DNA of 64,000 bases from Sphingomonas sp. CBMAI 2297 (GTDB taxonomy: Bacteria; Pseudomonadota; Alphaproteobacteria; Sphingomonadales; Sphingomonadaceae), in assembly GCF_029870595.1 (NCBI RefSeq), contig NZ_JAPDIR010000019.1:35041-99040 (forward strand), written 5' to 3'. A program made the position numbers and the translations under genes. Position 1 is the stretch's first letter, and the number at the start of each line of letters is the position of its first letter. The notes below the pieces were generated by a model. The model saw nothing but the letters and a program-made list of their open reading frames with translations. It did no database searches and was not told where the DNA came from. Positions 17,603 to 24,959 of the stretch are shown here, piece by piece.

Positions 17603-18019
17603 TCAGCGGCCCAGCTTGAGGGTGTCGACGATGAGCTGCTTGGCAGTCTGCATCACTTCGACGTTGTTCTGGTAGTTCCGGGCGGTCTCCATCATGTCGA
17701 CCAGCTCCCGGGTCTCGTCCACGGCGGCTTCCCAGACATTGCCGTCCTTGTCGGCCATGGGGTTGCCGGGATCGTAGCGCTTGGTGGGATCGGAGCCCGC
17801 GGTGACGACCTGCTCGACATCGACGGTCGACATGCCGCTCGCCTCGTCGAAGGCGGTGCGGAACACCGGCTTGATCGTGCGATAGGCGGCGTCGGCGCTC
17901 GACGCGACCGTGCCGACATTGGCCAGGTTCGACGCCGTGGTGTTCATCCGCACCAGCTGCGCGCTCATCGCGCGGCCGGATACCTGGAAGATGGATAGCG
18001 GCTGGTCGCCCATGCTCAT
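17603..18019 (-). CDS. flgC: Proximal rod protein FlgC
   Basis: 138 residues, the FlgC size. MNTTASNLANVGTVASSADAAYRTIKPVFR carries the rod motif near the N-terminus, and ELVDMMETARNYQNNVEVMQTAKQLIVDTLKLG the C-terminal helix. Together with FlgB and FlgF it makes the proximal rod. Its ATG overlaps the stop of flgB by four bases. Confidence 0.96.
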   Translation of the reverse strand: MSMGDQPLSIFQVSGRAMSAQLVRMNTTASNLANVGTVASSADAAYRTIKPVFRTAFDEASGMSTVDVEQVVTAGSDPTKRYDPGNPMADKDGNVWEAAVDETRELVDMMETARNYQNNVEVMQTAKQLIVDTLKLGR

Positions 18020-18369
18020 TCTCCCTTCAGCGCGCGCGTGATCTGGTTGATGCGGCCGTTGAGGAACGACAGCGTCGTCTGATACGCGACGGCATTCTCC
18101 GCGAAGGCGGTCTGTTCGGTGGTGAGCTCGACGGTGTTGCCGTCGACCGAGGGCTGGAGCGGCACGCGGTAGAGCGTGTTGGCGTCGATCGCCGCGTCGA
18201 GCGAGCCGCCCGGCGTGGTCGCGCCGTTCAGCGCGGCGCGGAAATCCACGTCCCTGGCCTTGTAGCCGGGGGTCGAGGCGTTCGCGATGTTCGACGCCAG
18301 CATGCCCATGCGCTGCGAGCGCACGGCAAGCGCCGCGCCGTGTACGCCGAAAAGCTTGTCATCGGGCAT
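18016..18369 (-). CDS. flgB: Proximal rod protein FlgB
   Basis: 117 residues from the ATG at 18369 (MPDDKLFGVHGAALAVRSQR). An upstream in-frame ATG at 18387 would lengthen it by six residues and is less likely because GGAGAC, a good ribosome site, sits just ahead of 18369. The rod motif MGMLASNIANASTPGYKARD is clear. FlgB starts the flgBCDEFGHIJKL operon; a consensus sigma-54 site is centred about 40-50 bases upstream. Confidence 0.96.
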   Translation of the reverse strand: MPDDKLFGVHGAALAVRSQRMGMLASNIANASTPGYKARDVDFRAALNGATTPGGSLDAAIDANTLYRVPLQPSVDGNTVELTTEQTAFAENAVAYQTTLSFLNGRINQITRALKGE

Positions 18370-18405
18370 TGCACGTCTCCCGCACAAAAGGTTCGGCGGG
18401 TTCCA

Positions 18406-18421
18406 AGCAATCGCCGTGCCA
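18406..18421 (-). promoter_or_regulatory. Sigma-54 (-24/-12) promoter of the flgB operon
   Basis: Read on the minus strand: TGGCACG, four bases, TTGCT, a full match to the sigma-54 consensus with the GG and GC doublets 10 bases apart. Transcription would start near 18395, about 26 bases before the flgB ATG. Confidence 0.9.
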
Positions 18422-18553
18422 ATTTGCCTGAAGGTGTGAAAAAACCCGGTTTCCCCTCAGGGCCGGCAAGTCGCGGCAAGGTTTTGCCGGTGCGGCGGCA
18501 GGTGGTTGCCGCTCCATCGGGCCTGGCGGGCGTTTCGCGCCGGCCCGCGCGGT

Positions 18554-18569
18554 TGGCCCGTGTCTTGCA
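18554..18569 (+). promoter_or_regulatory. Sigma-54 (-24/-12) promoter of the second stator block
   Basis: TGGCCCG, TGTC, TTGCA: one mismatch to the consensus, with correct GG-N10-GC spacing. It points away from the flgB promoter, 130 bases apart. The predicted start of transcription falls almost on the first ATG of the gene (18581), so the mRNA would be nearly leaderless unless translation starts further in. Confidence 0.65.
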
Positions 18570-18580
18570 CCCACGCAGGC

Positions 18581-19249
18581 ATGGACATGAATGCACTTCC
18601 CGCCCTGGGTACCTTCCTCGATCCGCTCGCGCTCGCCATTGTCGGCGGGGGGACGCTGGCCGGCACCGTGCTGCGCAGCGCTTCGGGCGACCTGGCGCGG
18701 GGTGCCGCGGCGCTCGGCGTGCTGCCGCGCCGCCGCTTCGATGCCGAGCCCCTGCTCGCCCAGGTCTCGGCGCTGGGCCGGATCGCGCGGCGCCACGGCG
18801 TGATCGCGCTCGATCGCTCGAAGATCGAGGATCCGGACATCGCCGCGGCCGTTGCCGCGATCGTCGATGGCGCGGGGCCGCGGGAAGTCGAGACGCTGCT
18901 CGAACAGCGTCGCTGCGCGCGCGTCGAGCGTCAGCGCGGTGCATGGGAGGTCTGGTCCGGTGCGGCCGAGCTGGCCCCGGCGATGGGCATGGTCGGCACG
19001 CTGCTCGGCCTGGTCGGCATGTTCGCCGCGATGAAGGATCCCCAGGCGATCGGCGGCGCCATGGCCGTCGCCCTGCTCGCCACCCTTTATGGCGCGCTGC
19101 TCGCCAATCTCGTGCTGCTGCCGGTCGCCGTACGCCTGAAGCGCCGCGCCCGGCACGAGGCGCAGGAGCGGCTCCGCCTCCAGCCGGCGCTCGCCGCCCT
19201 GGCCGGGATCGAGCCGGGCACCGGCCGGATAAAGGAGATCGCGGCGTGA
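18581..19249 (+). CDS. MotA/TolQ/ExbB proton-channel family protein (second stator MotA-like)
   Basis: 222 residues, shorter than MotA (287). Hydrophobic segments lie near residues 6-26 and, after a cytoplasmic loop, about 125-150 and 165-190. SGAAELAPAMGMVGTLLGLVGMF is the MotA/ExbB/TolQ core motif, and it ends with a basic tail. It resembles PomA/MotA of polar or lateral systems, but lacks the full first pair of helices. Start: MDMNALPALG, where Met3 at 18587 is an alternative. Together with the following gene it may form an additional stator or a gating channel; this is inferred from fold and position. The last bases overlap the next start (GTGA). Confidence 0.8.
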   Translation: MDMNALPALGTFLDPLALAIVGGGTLAGTVLRSASGDLARGAAALGVLPRRRFDAEPLLAQVSALGRIARRHGVIALDRSKIEDPDIAAAVAAIVDGAGPREVETLLEQRRCARVERQRGAWEVWSGAAELAPAMGMVGTLLGLVGMFAAMKDPQAIGGAMAVALLATLYGALLANLVLLPVAVRLKRRARHEAQERLRLQPALAALAGIEPGTGRIKEIAA

Positions 19250-19746
19250 CCATGTTCGACGAGGACGAGCCCGCGCGCGCGCCCTGGCTGGTCACGCTGG
19301 CCGACCTGTCGCTGCTGCTCGTCGGCTTCTTCGTCTTCCTCCAGGCGACCCAGGTCGATCCCGCCAAGCTCGCCGCGGGCATCCGCGCGGGCTTCGGCGC
19401 GCACGAGGCCGCGCCCGCCGCCATGCCGGTCGACATCGCCACCGCCACCGGCTTCGCGCCGGGCTCGGCAGTGCCCGTCGATACCGGCTCGGCGCTGGAA
19501 TGGGCGCGTGGCGCCGCGCGCGACCCGCGGACCCTGTTGCGCATCACCGGCGAAGTCGACGGATCGGAAGCGGATGTCGATCCGGCTACCGGCAGCGGCC
19601 CGATCCTCGCCGCCGATCGCGCCCGCGCCGTCGCCGCCCTGCTGGTCGGCCAGCGCGCGGTCGATCCCGCGCGCATCATGATCTCCACCGGCCGCGGCCA
19701 GCGCCGCGCCGTCCTCGCCCTCGGCTTCGAGGGAGACCGGCAATGA
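19246..19746 (+). CDS. Short MotB-like protein of the second stator pair
   Basis: 166 residues from a GTG (19246) that overlaps the preceding stop and has AAAGGAG eight bases ahead; the ATG at 19252 is the alternative. One N-terminal membrane helix (APWLVTLADLSLLLVGFFVFLQA) contains an aspartate (Asp20) in the place of the MotB channel aspartate. The C-terminal part (about 85-160) keeps the order of an OmpA-like domain (ADRARAVAALLVGQ) but is shorter, with a weaker peptidoglycan-binding core than MotB at 7333-8304. It may be a MotB paralogue serving the basal-body block; function inferred. Confidence 0.7.
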   Translation: MTMFDEDEPARAPWLVTLADLSLLLVGFFVFLQATQVDPAKLAAGIRAGFGAHEAAPAAMPVDIATATGFAPGSAVPVDTGSALEWARGAARDPRTLLRITGEVDGSEADVDPATGSGPILAADRARAVAALLVGQRAVDPARIMISTGRGQRRAVLALGFEGDRQ

Positions 19747-20333
19747 TCCGCCGCCCGGCAATCGCCACGCCTCTTTCCATGGAGAAGACCATGTTCCTCG
19801 CCATCGCTCTCGTCACCGCCGCACCCGCCGGCGCGCAGGATTTCCAGTCGACCCAGGCGCTCGACGCGATCGTCGCCCAGTTCGCCGGCAAGCCCGTCGG
19901 CGCGCAGGGCGGGGCGATCGCCCCGATCGACCGGCGGCTGAAGCTCGCCTCCTGCCCCGCGCCCCAGCTCGAATGGCGCAGCGAGAATCGCGACGCGGTC
20001 GTGGTGCGCTGCATGGCGCCGGCCTGGAAGATCTTCGTGCCCGTCGCCGCGGTGCCCCGCCCCCGGGCCGAGCAGCCCGCGCCGATGCCCGCCACCACGC
20101 TCGTCCGCCCGGCGATCCCGGTGAAGGTGGAGCCGGTGATCAAGCGCGGCGACGCAGTCACGGTGGAGGCGGGGGCCGAGGGGTTCGCGATCTCGCGACA
20201 GGGCATCGCGATGAACGACGCGCCTCCGGGCGGCCGGATCGGCATCAAGGTGGACGACAGGCAGCCGCCGATCCAGGCGATCGCGATCGAGCCCGGCCGC
20301 GCCCGCCTGCCCGGCTTTGCCGAGGGCAGCTGA
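19743..20333 (+). CDS. flgA: Flagellar P-ring assembly chaperone FlgA
   Basis: 196 residues from the ATG at 19743, which overlaps the stop of the gene ahead. A later ATG (19791) has a better ribosome site (GGAG, six bases) and would give a shorter signal peptide beginning MFLAIALVTAAPAGAQ. The C-terminal half contains IPVKVEPVIKRGDAVTVEAGAEGFAISRQGIAMNDAPPGGRIGIKV, the SAF/FlgA pattern. FlgA helps FlgI assemble the P ring in the periplasm. Divergent from flgB, which is a usual place for flgA. Confidence 0.87.
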   Translation: MIRRPAIATPLSMEKTMFLAIALVTAAPAGAQDFQSTQALDAIVAQFAGKPVGAQGGAIAPIDRRLKLASCPAPQLEWRSENRDAVVVRCMAPAWKIFVPVAAVPRPRAEQPAPMPATTLVRPAIPVKVEPVIKRGDAVTVEAGAEGFAISRQGIAMNDAPPGGRIGIKVDDRQPPIQAIAIEPGRARLPGFAEGS

Positions 20334-20343
20334 AATTTTTCCG

Positions 20344-20370
20344 TAAAGCTTCGCGCGCCCTGGCCGTTTG
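20344..20370 (+). promoter_or_regulatory. Sigma-28 (FliA)-type promoter of flgM
   Basis: TAAAGCTT, 11 bases, GCCGTTTG, against the consensus TAAAGTTT-N11-GCCGATAA. The -35 differs by one base, while the -10 keeps GCCG but matches only weakly after it. It sits 33 bases ahead of flgM, the position expected for a class-3 gene. Confidence 0.65.
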
Positions 20371-20402
20371 AAGGGCTGCAGGCACAGCTAGGATCGCAGG
20401 CA

Positions 20403-20696
20403 ATGGTGGACTCAATCGGCACGAAGGGAGGCGCGGTCACCGATCGTCGCACCGTGCCCGTTGACCCCGCCGCCCGCGTGGCGGCGGTGCGCCCGGTCGC
20501 GAGCGACGCGCCGGCGGTGCGGAGCGCCGCGGCGGAGATCGCCGTGGAACAGGCGGCGCGGCCGCCGGTCGACACCGATCGGGTCTCGCGCATCCGCAAG
20601 GCGATCCACGACAACAAGTTCCCGCTTTCTCCCTCGACGATCGCCGACCGGCTGCTCGCCTTCAAGCTCGATTGGAAGTCCCGTGAACCGTCGTGA
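20403..20696 (+). CDS. flgM: Anti-sigma-28 factor FlgM
   Basis: 97 residues. The N-terminal half is disordered-looking and Ala/Val/Pro-rich; the C-terminal half has the FlgM helix pattern VDTDRVSRIRKAIHDNKFPLSPSTIADRLL (about 55-85), the sigma-28-binding part. FlgM holds FliA inactive until the hook is done and FlgM is exported. fliA (24054-24818) is 3.4 kb downstream on the same strand. The ATG follows a Gly/Ala-rich ribosome site; the 3' end overlaps the next gene's start by 14 bases. Confidence 0.9.
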   Translation: MVDSIGTKGGAVTDRRTVPVDPAARVAAVRPVASDAPAVRSAAAEIAVEQAARPPVDTDRVSRIRKAIHDNKFPLSPSTIADRLLAFKLDWKSREPS

Positions 20697-20994
20697 CGCG
20701 CTCATCCAGGTGATCGAATGCCTTCACGCCGAGATCGCGGCGCTCAAGGCGAACGATGTCGCCGCGCTCGAGGCGGCCACCCGCACCAAGCTGGCCGCGA
20801 TCGACACGGTCGCGCTGCACGACGGCGAGGCGCCCGGCCCCGAGATCCGCGAGCTCGCCGCCGAGGCGCACAAGCTCAACGAGACTTGCCGCATCTATGT
20901 GAACCTGATGGCGGCAAATGTTCGCCGCCGCCTGCAAATCCTTTCCGGCCAGCAGGCCCCCGCCTACAAGGTGGGCGGCTACGCCCTCGGCTGA
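20683..20994 (+). CDS. flgN: FlgN-like flagellar chaperone
   Basis: 103 residues from a GTG at 20683. It is helical throughout: LIQVIECLHAEIAALKANDVAALEAATRTKLAAIDTV and a second long helix to about 90. Size, all-helical content and position just after flgM fit FlgN, the chaperone that binds FlgK and FlgL. Sequence similarity alone would be weak, so the call rests on context. Its stop is followed by 87 bases of non-coding DNA with a sigma-54 promoter. Confidence 0.75.
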   Translation: MNRRDALIQVIECLHAEIAALKANDVAALEAATRTKLAAIDTVALHDGEAPGPEIRELAAEAHKLNETCRIYVNLMAANVRRRLQILSGQQAPAYKVGGYALG

Positions 20995-21025
20995 ACGGGC
21001 GTTTCCGACATCCGTTAACCGTAAC

Positions 21026-21041
21026 TGGCACGGTCCTTGCT
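21026..21041 (+). promoter_or_regulatory. Sigma-54 (-24/-12) promoter of the transglycosylase-flhA-fliA unit
   Basis: TGGCACG, GTCC, TTGCT: complete consensus with GG-N10-GC. The transcript would start near 21052, 30 bases before the ATG at 21082. It lies between the flgN-like gene and the next gene and would also feed flhA and fliA. Confidence 0.9.
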
Positions 21042-21081
21042 GTGGATAGCCTCGGATTAGGCTATTCGGATTCCAGGATCG

Positions 21082-21969
21082 ATGAGCGTTACTTCGGTCA
21101 ACACCAGGGCAAGCGTCCAGACGGCGATCGCCGCGGCAAGCCGCAAGACCGGCATCGACTTCAACTATCTGCTCGGCCAGGCGCAGGTGGAAAGCGGGCT
21201 GCGCGCCGATGCGCGCGCCGGCACGTCCTCCGCCACCGGCCTCTATCAGTTCATCGAGCAGAGCTGGCTGGGCGTGGTGAAGCAGCACGGTGCCGAGCAC
21301 GGCCTGTCCTGGGCCGCCGACAGCATCAAGCAGACCGGCACCGGCCGCTATGTCGTCAGCGATCCCGCCGCGCGCAGCGCGATCCTGGGCCTGCGCAGCG
21401 ATCCGCAGACCGCGTCGCTGATGGCCGCCGAGCATGCCGCCGACAACAAGGCGGCGCTCGAGGATTCGCTCGGCCGCCCCGCCACCGGCACCGATCTCTA
21501 CATGGCGCACTTCCTCGGCCTGGGCGGCGCCGGCAAGTTCCTGAGCGCGATGGCCGACAGCCCCGGCCGTACCGGCGCCTCGCTGTTCCCCGCCGCCGCG
21601 CGCGCCAATCGCAGCGTGTTCTACGCGTCGAACGGCCAGCCGCGCACGCTCTCGGACATCTATAGCCGCTTCGCCGGCAAGCTCGACCAGGGCGCGGCCG
21701 CGGGCGGCGCCGCCGGCATCGCCCCGGACGGGCTCGATGCCGGCTTCGCCGCCGCCGCGCGCGCCTGGAGCGACGGCGACAACGAAGTCGTGCTCGGCAA
21801 CGGCGCGGTCGATCGCGACCGCCACTGGGTGCAGAACACGCTCGCCCAGCTGAACGTCGCCCAGGGTTCGCCCGGCGAACCGGCGCTCGGCCGCCGCATC
21901 GATCCGCTCCGGCCGACGCCGGAGAATGCCAGGCTCGCCTATCTCATGCTCGCGAATCTGGGAGCGTAA
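21082..21969 (+). CDS. Lytic transglycosylase-domain protein, probably flagellar
   Basis: 295 residues with no clear signal peptide. An SLT-type fold in the first half: GIDFNYLLGQAQVESGL supplies the catalytic glutamate (in QVESGL, about residue 38), with SATGLYQFIEQSWLG, the usual G-L-Q/Y-F motif, after it. The second half (about 195-295) is Ala/Gly-rich with no match that I can name. A peptidoglycan lyase in a flagellar operon with a FlgJ that lacks its own enzyme domain suggests that it opens the wall for the rod, as SltF does in Rhodobacter; the link is inferred. Starts 30 bases after a consensus sigma-54 site. Confidence 0.82.
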   Translation: MSVTSVNTRASVQTAIAAASRKTGIDFNYLLGQAQVESGLRADARAGTSSATGLYQFIEQSWLGVVKQHGAEHGLSWAADSIKQTGTGRYVVSDPAARSAILGLRSDPQTASLMAAEHAADNKAALEDSLGRPATGTDLYMAHFLGLGGAGKFLSAMADSPGRTGASLFPAAARANRSVFYASNGQPRTLSDIYSRFAGKLDQGAAAGGAAGIAPDGLDAGFAAAARAWSDGDNEVVLGNGAVDRDRHWVQNTLAQLNVAQGSPGEPALGRRIDPLRPTPENARLAYLMLANLGA

Positions 21970-21975
21970 CCCCCC

Positions 21976-24057
21976 GTGTCCGCACTCTCGCTTCCCGCAG
22001 GGACCGGCCCTGCCCTGAAGAGCTTCGCGCTGCCCGGCGCGATCCTGCTGCTCGTCGCGCTGATGGTGGTGCCGATCCCGGCCTTCCTGCTCGACGCCTT
22101 CTTCATCCTCAACATCATGATCAGCCTCGCGGTGCTGATGGTGGCGCTGAACGCGCAGAAGCCGCTCGATTTCTCCGCCTTCCCCACCGTGCTGCTGTTT
22201 GCGACGCTGTTCCGACTCGGCCTCAACGTCGCCTCGACGCGCGTCGTGCTGGTGCACGGCCATGAGGGGGAAAGCGCCGCCGGCCATGTGATCGAGGCGT
22301 TCGGCACCTTCATGATCGGCGGCGACTATGTCGTCGGCCTGGTGGTGTTCGCGGTCATCGTGATCATCAACATGATCGTCGTCACCAAGGGTGCCGGCCG
22401 CGTCTCGGAAGTCTCGGCGCGCTTCACCCTCGATGCGCTGCCCGGCAAGCAGATGGCGATCGACGCCGATCTCAATGCCGGCCTGATCACGCCCGACGAC
22501 GCGAAGAAGCGCCGCGAGGAAGTGTCGACCGAAGCCGATTTCTACGGCGCGATGGACGGTTCGTCCAAGTTCGTGAAGGGCGACGCGATCGCCGGCCTGC
22601 TGATCCTGGCGATCAACGTGATCGGCGGCCTGATCCTCGGCGTCGCCAGCCATCACATGGCAGTGGGCGAGGCGGCCTCCACCTATGTCCTGCTCGCCAT
22701 CGGCGATGCGCTGGTCGCGCAGGTGCCGGCGCTGCTGCTCTCGATCGCCGCCGCGGCGATCGTCACCCGCGTCGCGTCGAGCCACGACCTGGCCGGCCAG
22801 ATCGGCACCCAGTTCGCCAGCCACAAGACCTGGATGCCGGTCGCCGTCATCCTGGGCCTGCTCGGCGTCTTCCCGGGCATGCCGCATTTCCTGATGCTGC
22901 CGGCCGCCGCCGCCGCCGGCTTCGCGGCCTGGCGCCTGCGCAAGGCGGCCAACCGCCCGAAGCCCGTCGCCGCGCCGCCGGCCGAGCCGGCCGACCTTTC
23001 CAGGATCGGCTGGGACGAAGTGACCGACAACATGCAGGTGATGCTCGACATCGGCTATGGCCTGGTGCCGCTGGTCGACGAGCGGCGCGGCGGCCCGCTG
23101 ATGGGCCGCATCACCGGGGTGCGCCGCCAGCTCTCCAAGGAGCTCGGCTTCGTCGTGCCCCAGGTGCGCGTGCGCGACGACATCAACCTGGCGCCCTTCA
23201 CCTATCGCATCGTCATCGGCGGCGTCGTCGTCGCCGAGGACAATGTCTCGCCCGACGAGGTGCTGGCGATCGACACCGGCCAGGCCTCGGGCCGCCTCGA
23301 CGGCAAGCCGGTCAAGGACCCGACCTTCGGGCTCGACGCGCTGTGGATCGCCCAGGGCGATTCCGATGCCGCCACGGGCCTGGGCTATCTCGTCGTCGAT
23401 CCGGGCACCGTGGTCGCCACCCATCTGAACCAGTGCCTGATCCAGAATGCGTCGGACCTGCTCGGCCCGGACGAGGTCCAGGCGCTGCTCGACGGGCTCA
23501 AGGAGCGTTCGGCCCAGCTGGTCGCGGCGCTGTGCCCGTCGCCGGTGCCGCTCACCACGCTCACCCAGGTGCTGCGCGGCCTGCTCGCCGAGAGCATCCC
23601 GCTCAAGGAGTTCCGCCGGATCGCCGCCGCCATCGCGGTCGCCGCCCAGCGGACGCTGGACGCGGACGAGCTGATGGAGCTGATCCGCCCCGAGCTCGGC
23701 CCGCTGATCATCCAGCGCCTGTGCGGCGTGCGCGAGCCGCTGCGGGTGATGACGCTCGAAGGCCAGCTCGAGGCGCTGCTCGGCCAGGCGGTCCGCTCGG
23801 ATCCCTCGAAGCGTCATACGATCGAGCCCGATCTGGGCCGTCGCATCGCCGAGGCGCTGCAGCGCGCCGCCCAGCCGCTGATCGCCGAGGCCAAGCCCTT
23901 CGCGCTCGTCGTCCAGCCCTCGATCCGGGTGGCGATCCGCAAGCTGGTCAAGACGATCCTGCCCGACACGCCGGTGATGAGCTTCTTCGAAGTGCCCGAG
24001 GACAAGGCCGTCGAAGTCGTCGCGGTGATCGGCGCGCCGGAGGCGCTGCCCGCATGA
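21976..24057 (+). CDS. flhA: Flagellar export gate protein FlhA
   Basis: 693 residues, the FlhA size. The N-terminal half (about 1-330) has eight membrane helices, with the conserved cytoplasmic loop FATLFRLGLNVASTRVVLVHG... and later VVTKGAGRVSEVSARFTLDALPGKQMAIDADLNAG, a hallmark of the FHIPEP family. The C-terminal cytoplasmic domain forms the export-gate ring (about 350-690). It is the core of the type III flagellar export gate. Its TGA overlaps the ATG of fliA. Long antisense frames here are shadows. Confidence 0.98.
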   Translation: MSALSLPAGTGPALKSFALPGAILLLVALMVVPIPAFLLDAFFILNIMISLAVLMVALNAQKPLDFSAFPTVLLFATLFRLGLNVASTRVVLVHGHEGESAAGHVIEAFGTFMIGGDYVVGLVVFAVIVIINMIVVTKGAGRVSEVSARFTLDALPGKQMAIDADLNAGLITPDDAKKRREEVSTEADFYGAMDGSSKFVKGDAIAGLLILAINVIGGLILGVASHHMAVGEAASTYVLLAIGDALVAQVPALLLSIAAAAIVTRVASSHDLAGQIGTQFASHKTWMPVAVILGLLGVFPGMPHFLMLPAAAAAGFAAWRLRKAANRPKPVAAPPAEPADLSRIGWDEVTDNMQVMLDIGYGLVPLVDERRGGPLMGRITGVRRQLSKELGFVVPQVRVRDDINLAPFTYRIVIGGVVVAEDNVSPDEVLAIDTGQASGRLDGKPVKDPTFGLDALWIAQGDSDAATGLGYLVVDPGTVVATHLNQCLIQNASDLLGPDEVQALLDGLKERSAQLVAALCPSPVPLTTLTQVLRGLLAESIPLKEFRRIAAAIAVAAQRTLDADELMELIRPELGPLIIQRLCGVREPLRVMTLEGQLEALLGQAVRSDPSKRHTIEPDLGRRIAEALQRAAQPLIAEAKPFALVVQPSIRVAIRKLVKTILPDTPVMSFFEVPEDKAVEVVAVIGAPEALPA

Positions 24058-24818
24058 ACGCTTTCACTCCGGGGAAACTGGACGCCATGGCTTCACTGGC
24101 CCTTACGCCGCTGACCTACACGCCCACGCCGCCGCGGCGCGATCCCGAGGCGCTGGTGCGCAGGCACCTGCCGCTCGTCCGGCGCATCGCCTGGCACATC
24201 CATGGCTCGATGAGCTCGCTCGTCGAGGTGGAGGACCTGATCCAGGTCGGGCTGGTCGCGCTGATCGAGGCGGCGGCGGCGTTCGAGGACCGGGGGCAGG
24301 TGACCTTCGAGCAATATCTCGCCACCCGGCTGCGCGGCGCGATGATCGACGAGCTGCGCCGCCAGGCGACCACCACGCGCGGGGCGATGCGCCGGCGCAA
24401 GGCCTATCAGGAAGCGATATCGGTGCTGACCAACGAACTGGGCCGCGCGCCCGACGACGAACAGGTCGCCGCCCGACTCGGCGTGACGCCGGAGAAGCTG
24501 CGCGCCGACTATGCCAATGCCGAGGCGGTGCGCTTCGATTCGATCGACGACAGCTATTCGGACGAGAGCCCCTGGTTCATGTCCGACGAGCCCAGCGCCT
24601 TCGACCAGCTGGCGGAGAGCGACCAGCGCGAGGCGCTGATCGCGGCGATCGCCGAGCTGCCGGAGCGCGAGCAGCAGGTGATCCAGCTCTATTATGTCGA
24701 GGAACTGAATCTCGAGGAGATCGGGCAGGTCCTGGGCGTGGGGGCCGCGCGCATCTGCCAGATCAAGGCGTCGGCGCATGCGCGGCTGAAGAAGGGGCTG
24801 GCGCGCCGGCTCGGCTAG
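24054..24818 (+). CDS. fliA: RNA polymerase sigma-28 factor FliA
   Basis: 254 residues from the ATG that overlaps the flhA stop (ATGA). Regions: sigma-2 with VRRHLPLVRRIAWHIHG and DLIQVGLVALIEAAAAFE at about 35-80, sigma-3 RAPDDEQVAARLGVTPEKL at about 125-145, sigma-4 with LPEREQQVIQLYYVEELNLEEIGQVLGV at about 205-235. FliA drives late (class-3) flagellar genes such as fliC and motAB. It is regulated by FlgM, encoded in the same window, and by the sigma-54 promoter ahead of the upstream genes. An internal ATG at 24087 is a possible later start. Confidence 0.94.
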   Translation: MNAFTPGKLDAMASLALTPLTYTPTPPRRDPEALVRRHLPLVRRIAWHIHGSMSSLVEVEDLIQVGLVALIEAAAAFEDRGQVTFEQYLATRLRGAMIDELRRQATTTRGAMRRRKAYQEAISVLTNELGRAPDDEQVAARLGVTPEKLRADYANAEAVRFDSIDDSYSDESPWFMSDEPSAFDQLAESDQREALIAAIAELPEREQQVIQLYYVEELNLEEIGQVLGVGAARICQIKASAHARLKKGLARRLG

Positions 24819-24959
24819 TCGCCGCCAGCATCGAGCAGGCGAAATCCCACATCGCAAGGCGGTCCGGCCGCAGCCTCGCCGATCCGGGCCTTTGCCGGCG
24901 CCGCTTGCGCCGCATCGACGCTTGCCGCAGAAATCCCCGCTGACCATTCGGGGGATTGC

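Noticed and set aside
20662..23817. A 1,051-codon minus-strand open frame.
   Set aside because: Antisense to flhA and the transglycosylase gene, both well supported; product is Arg/Gln/His-rich without motifs.
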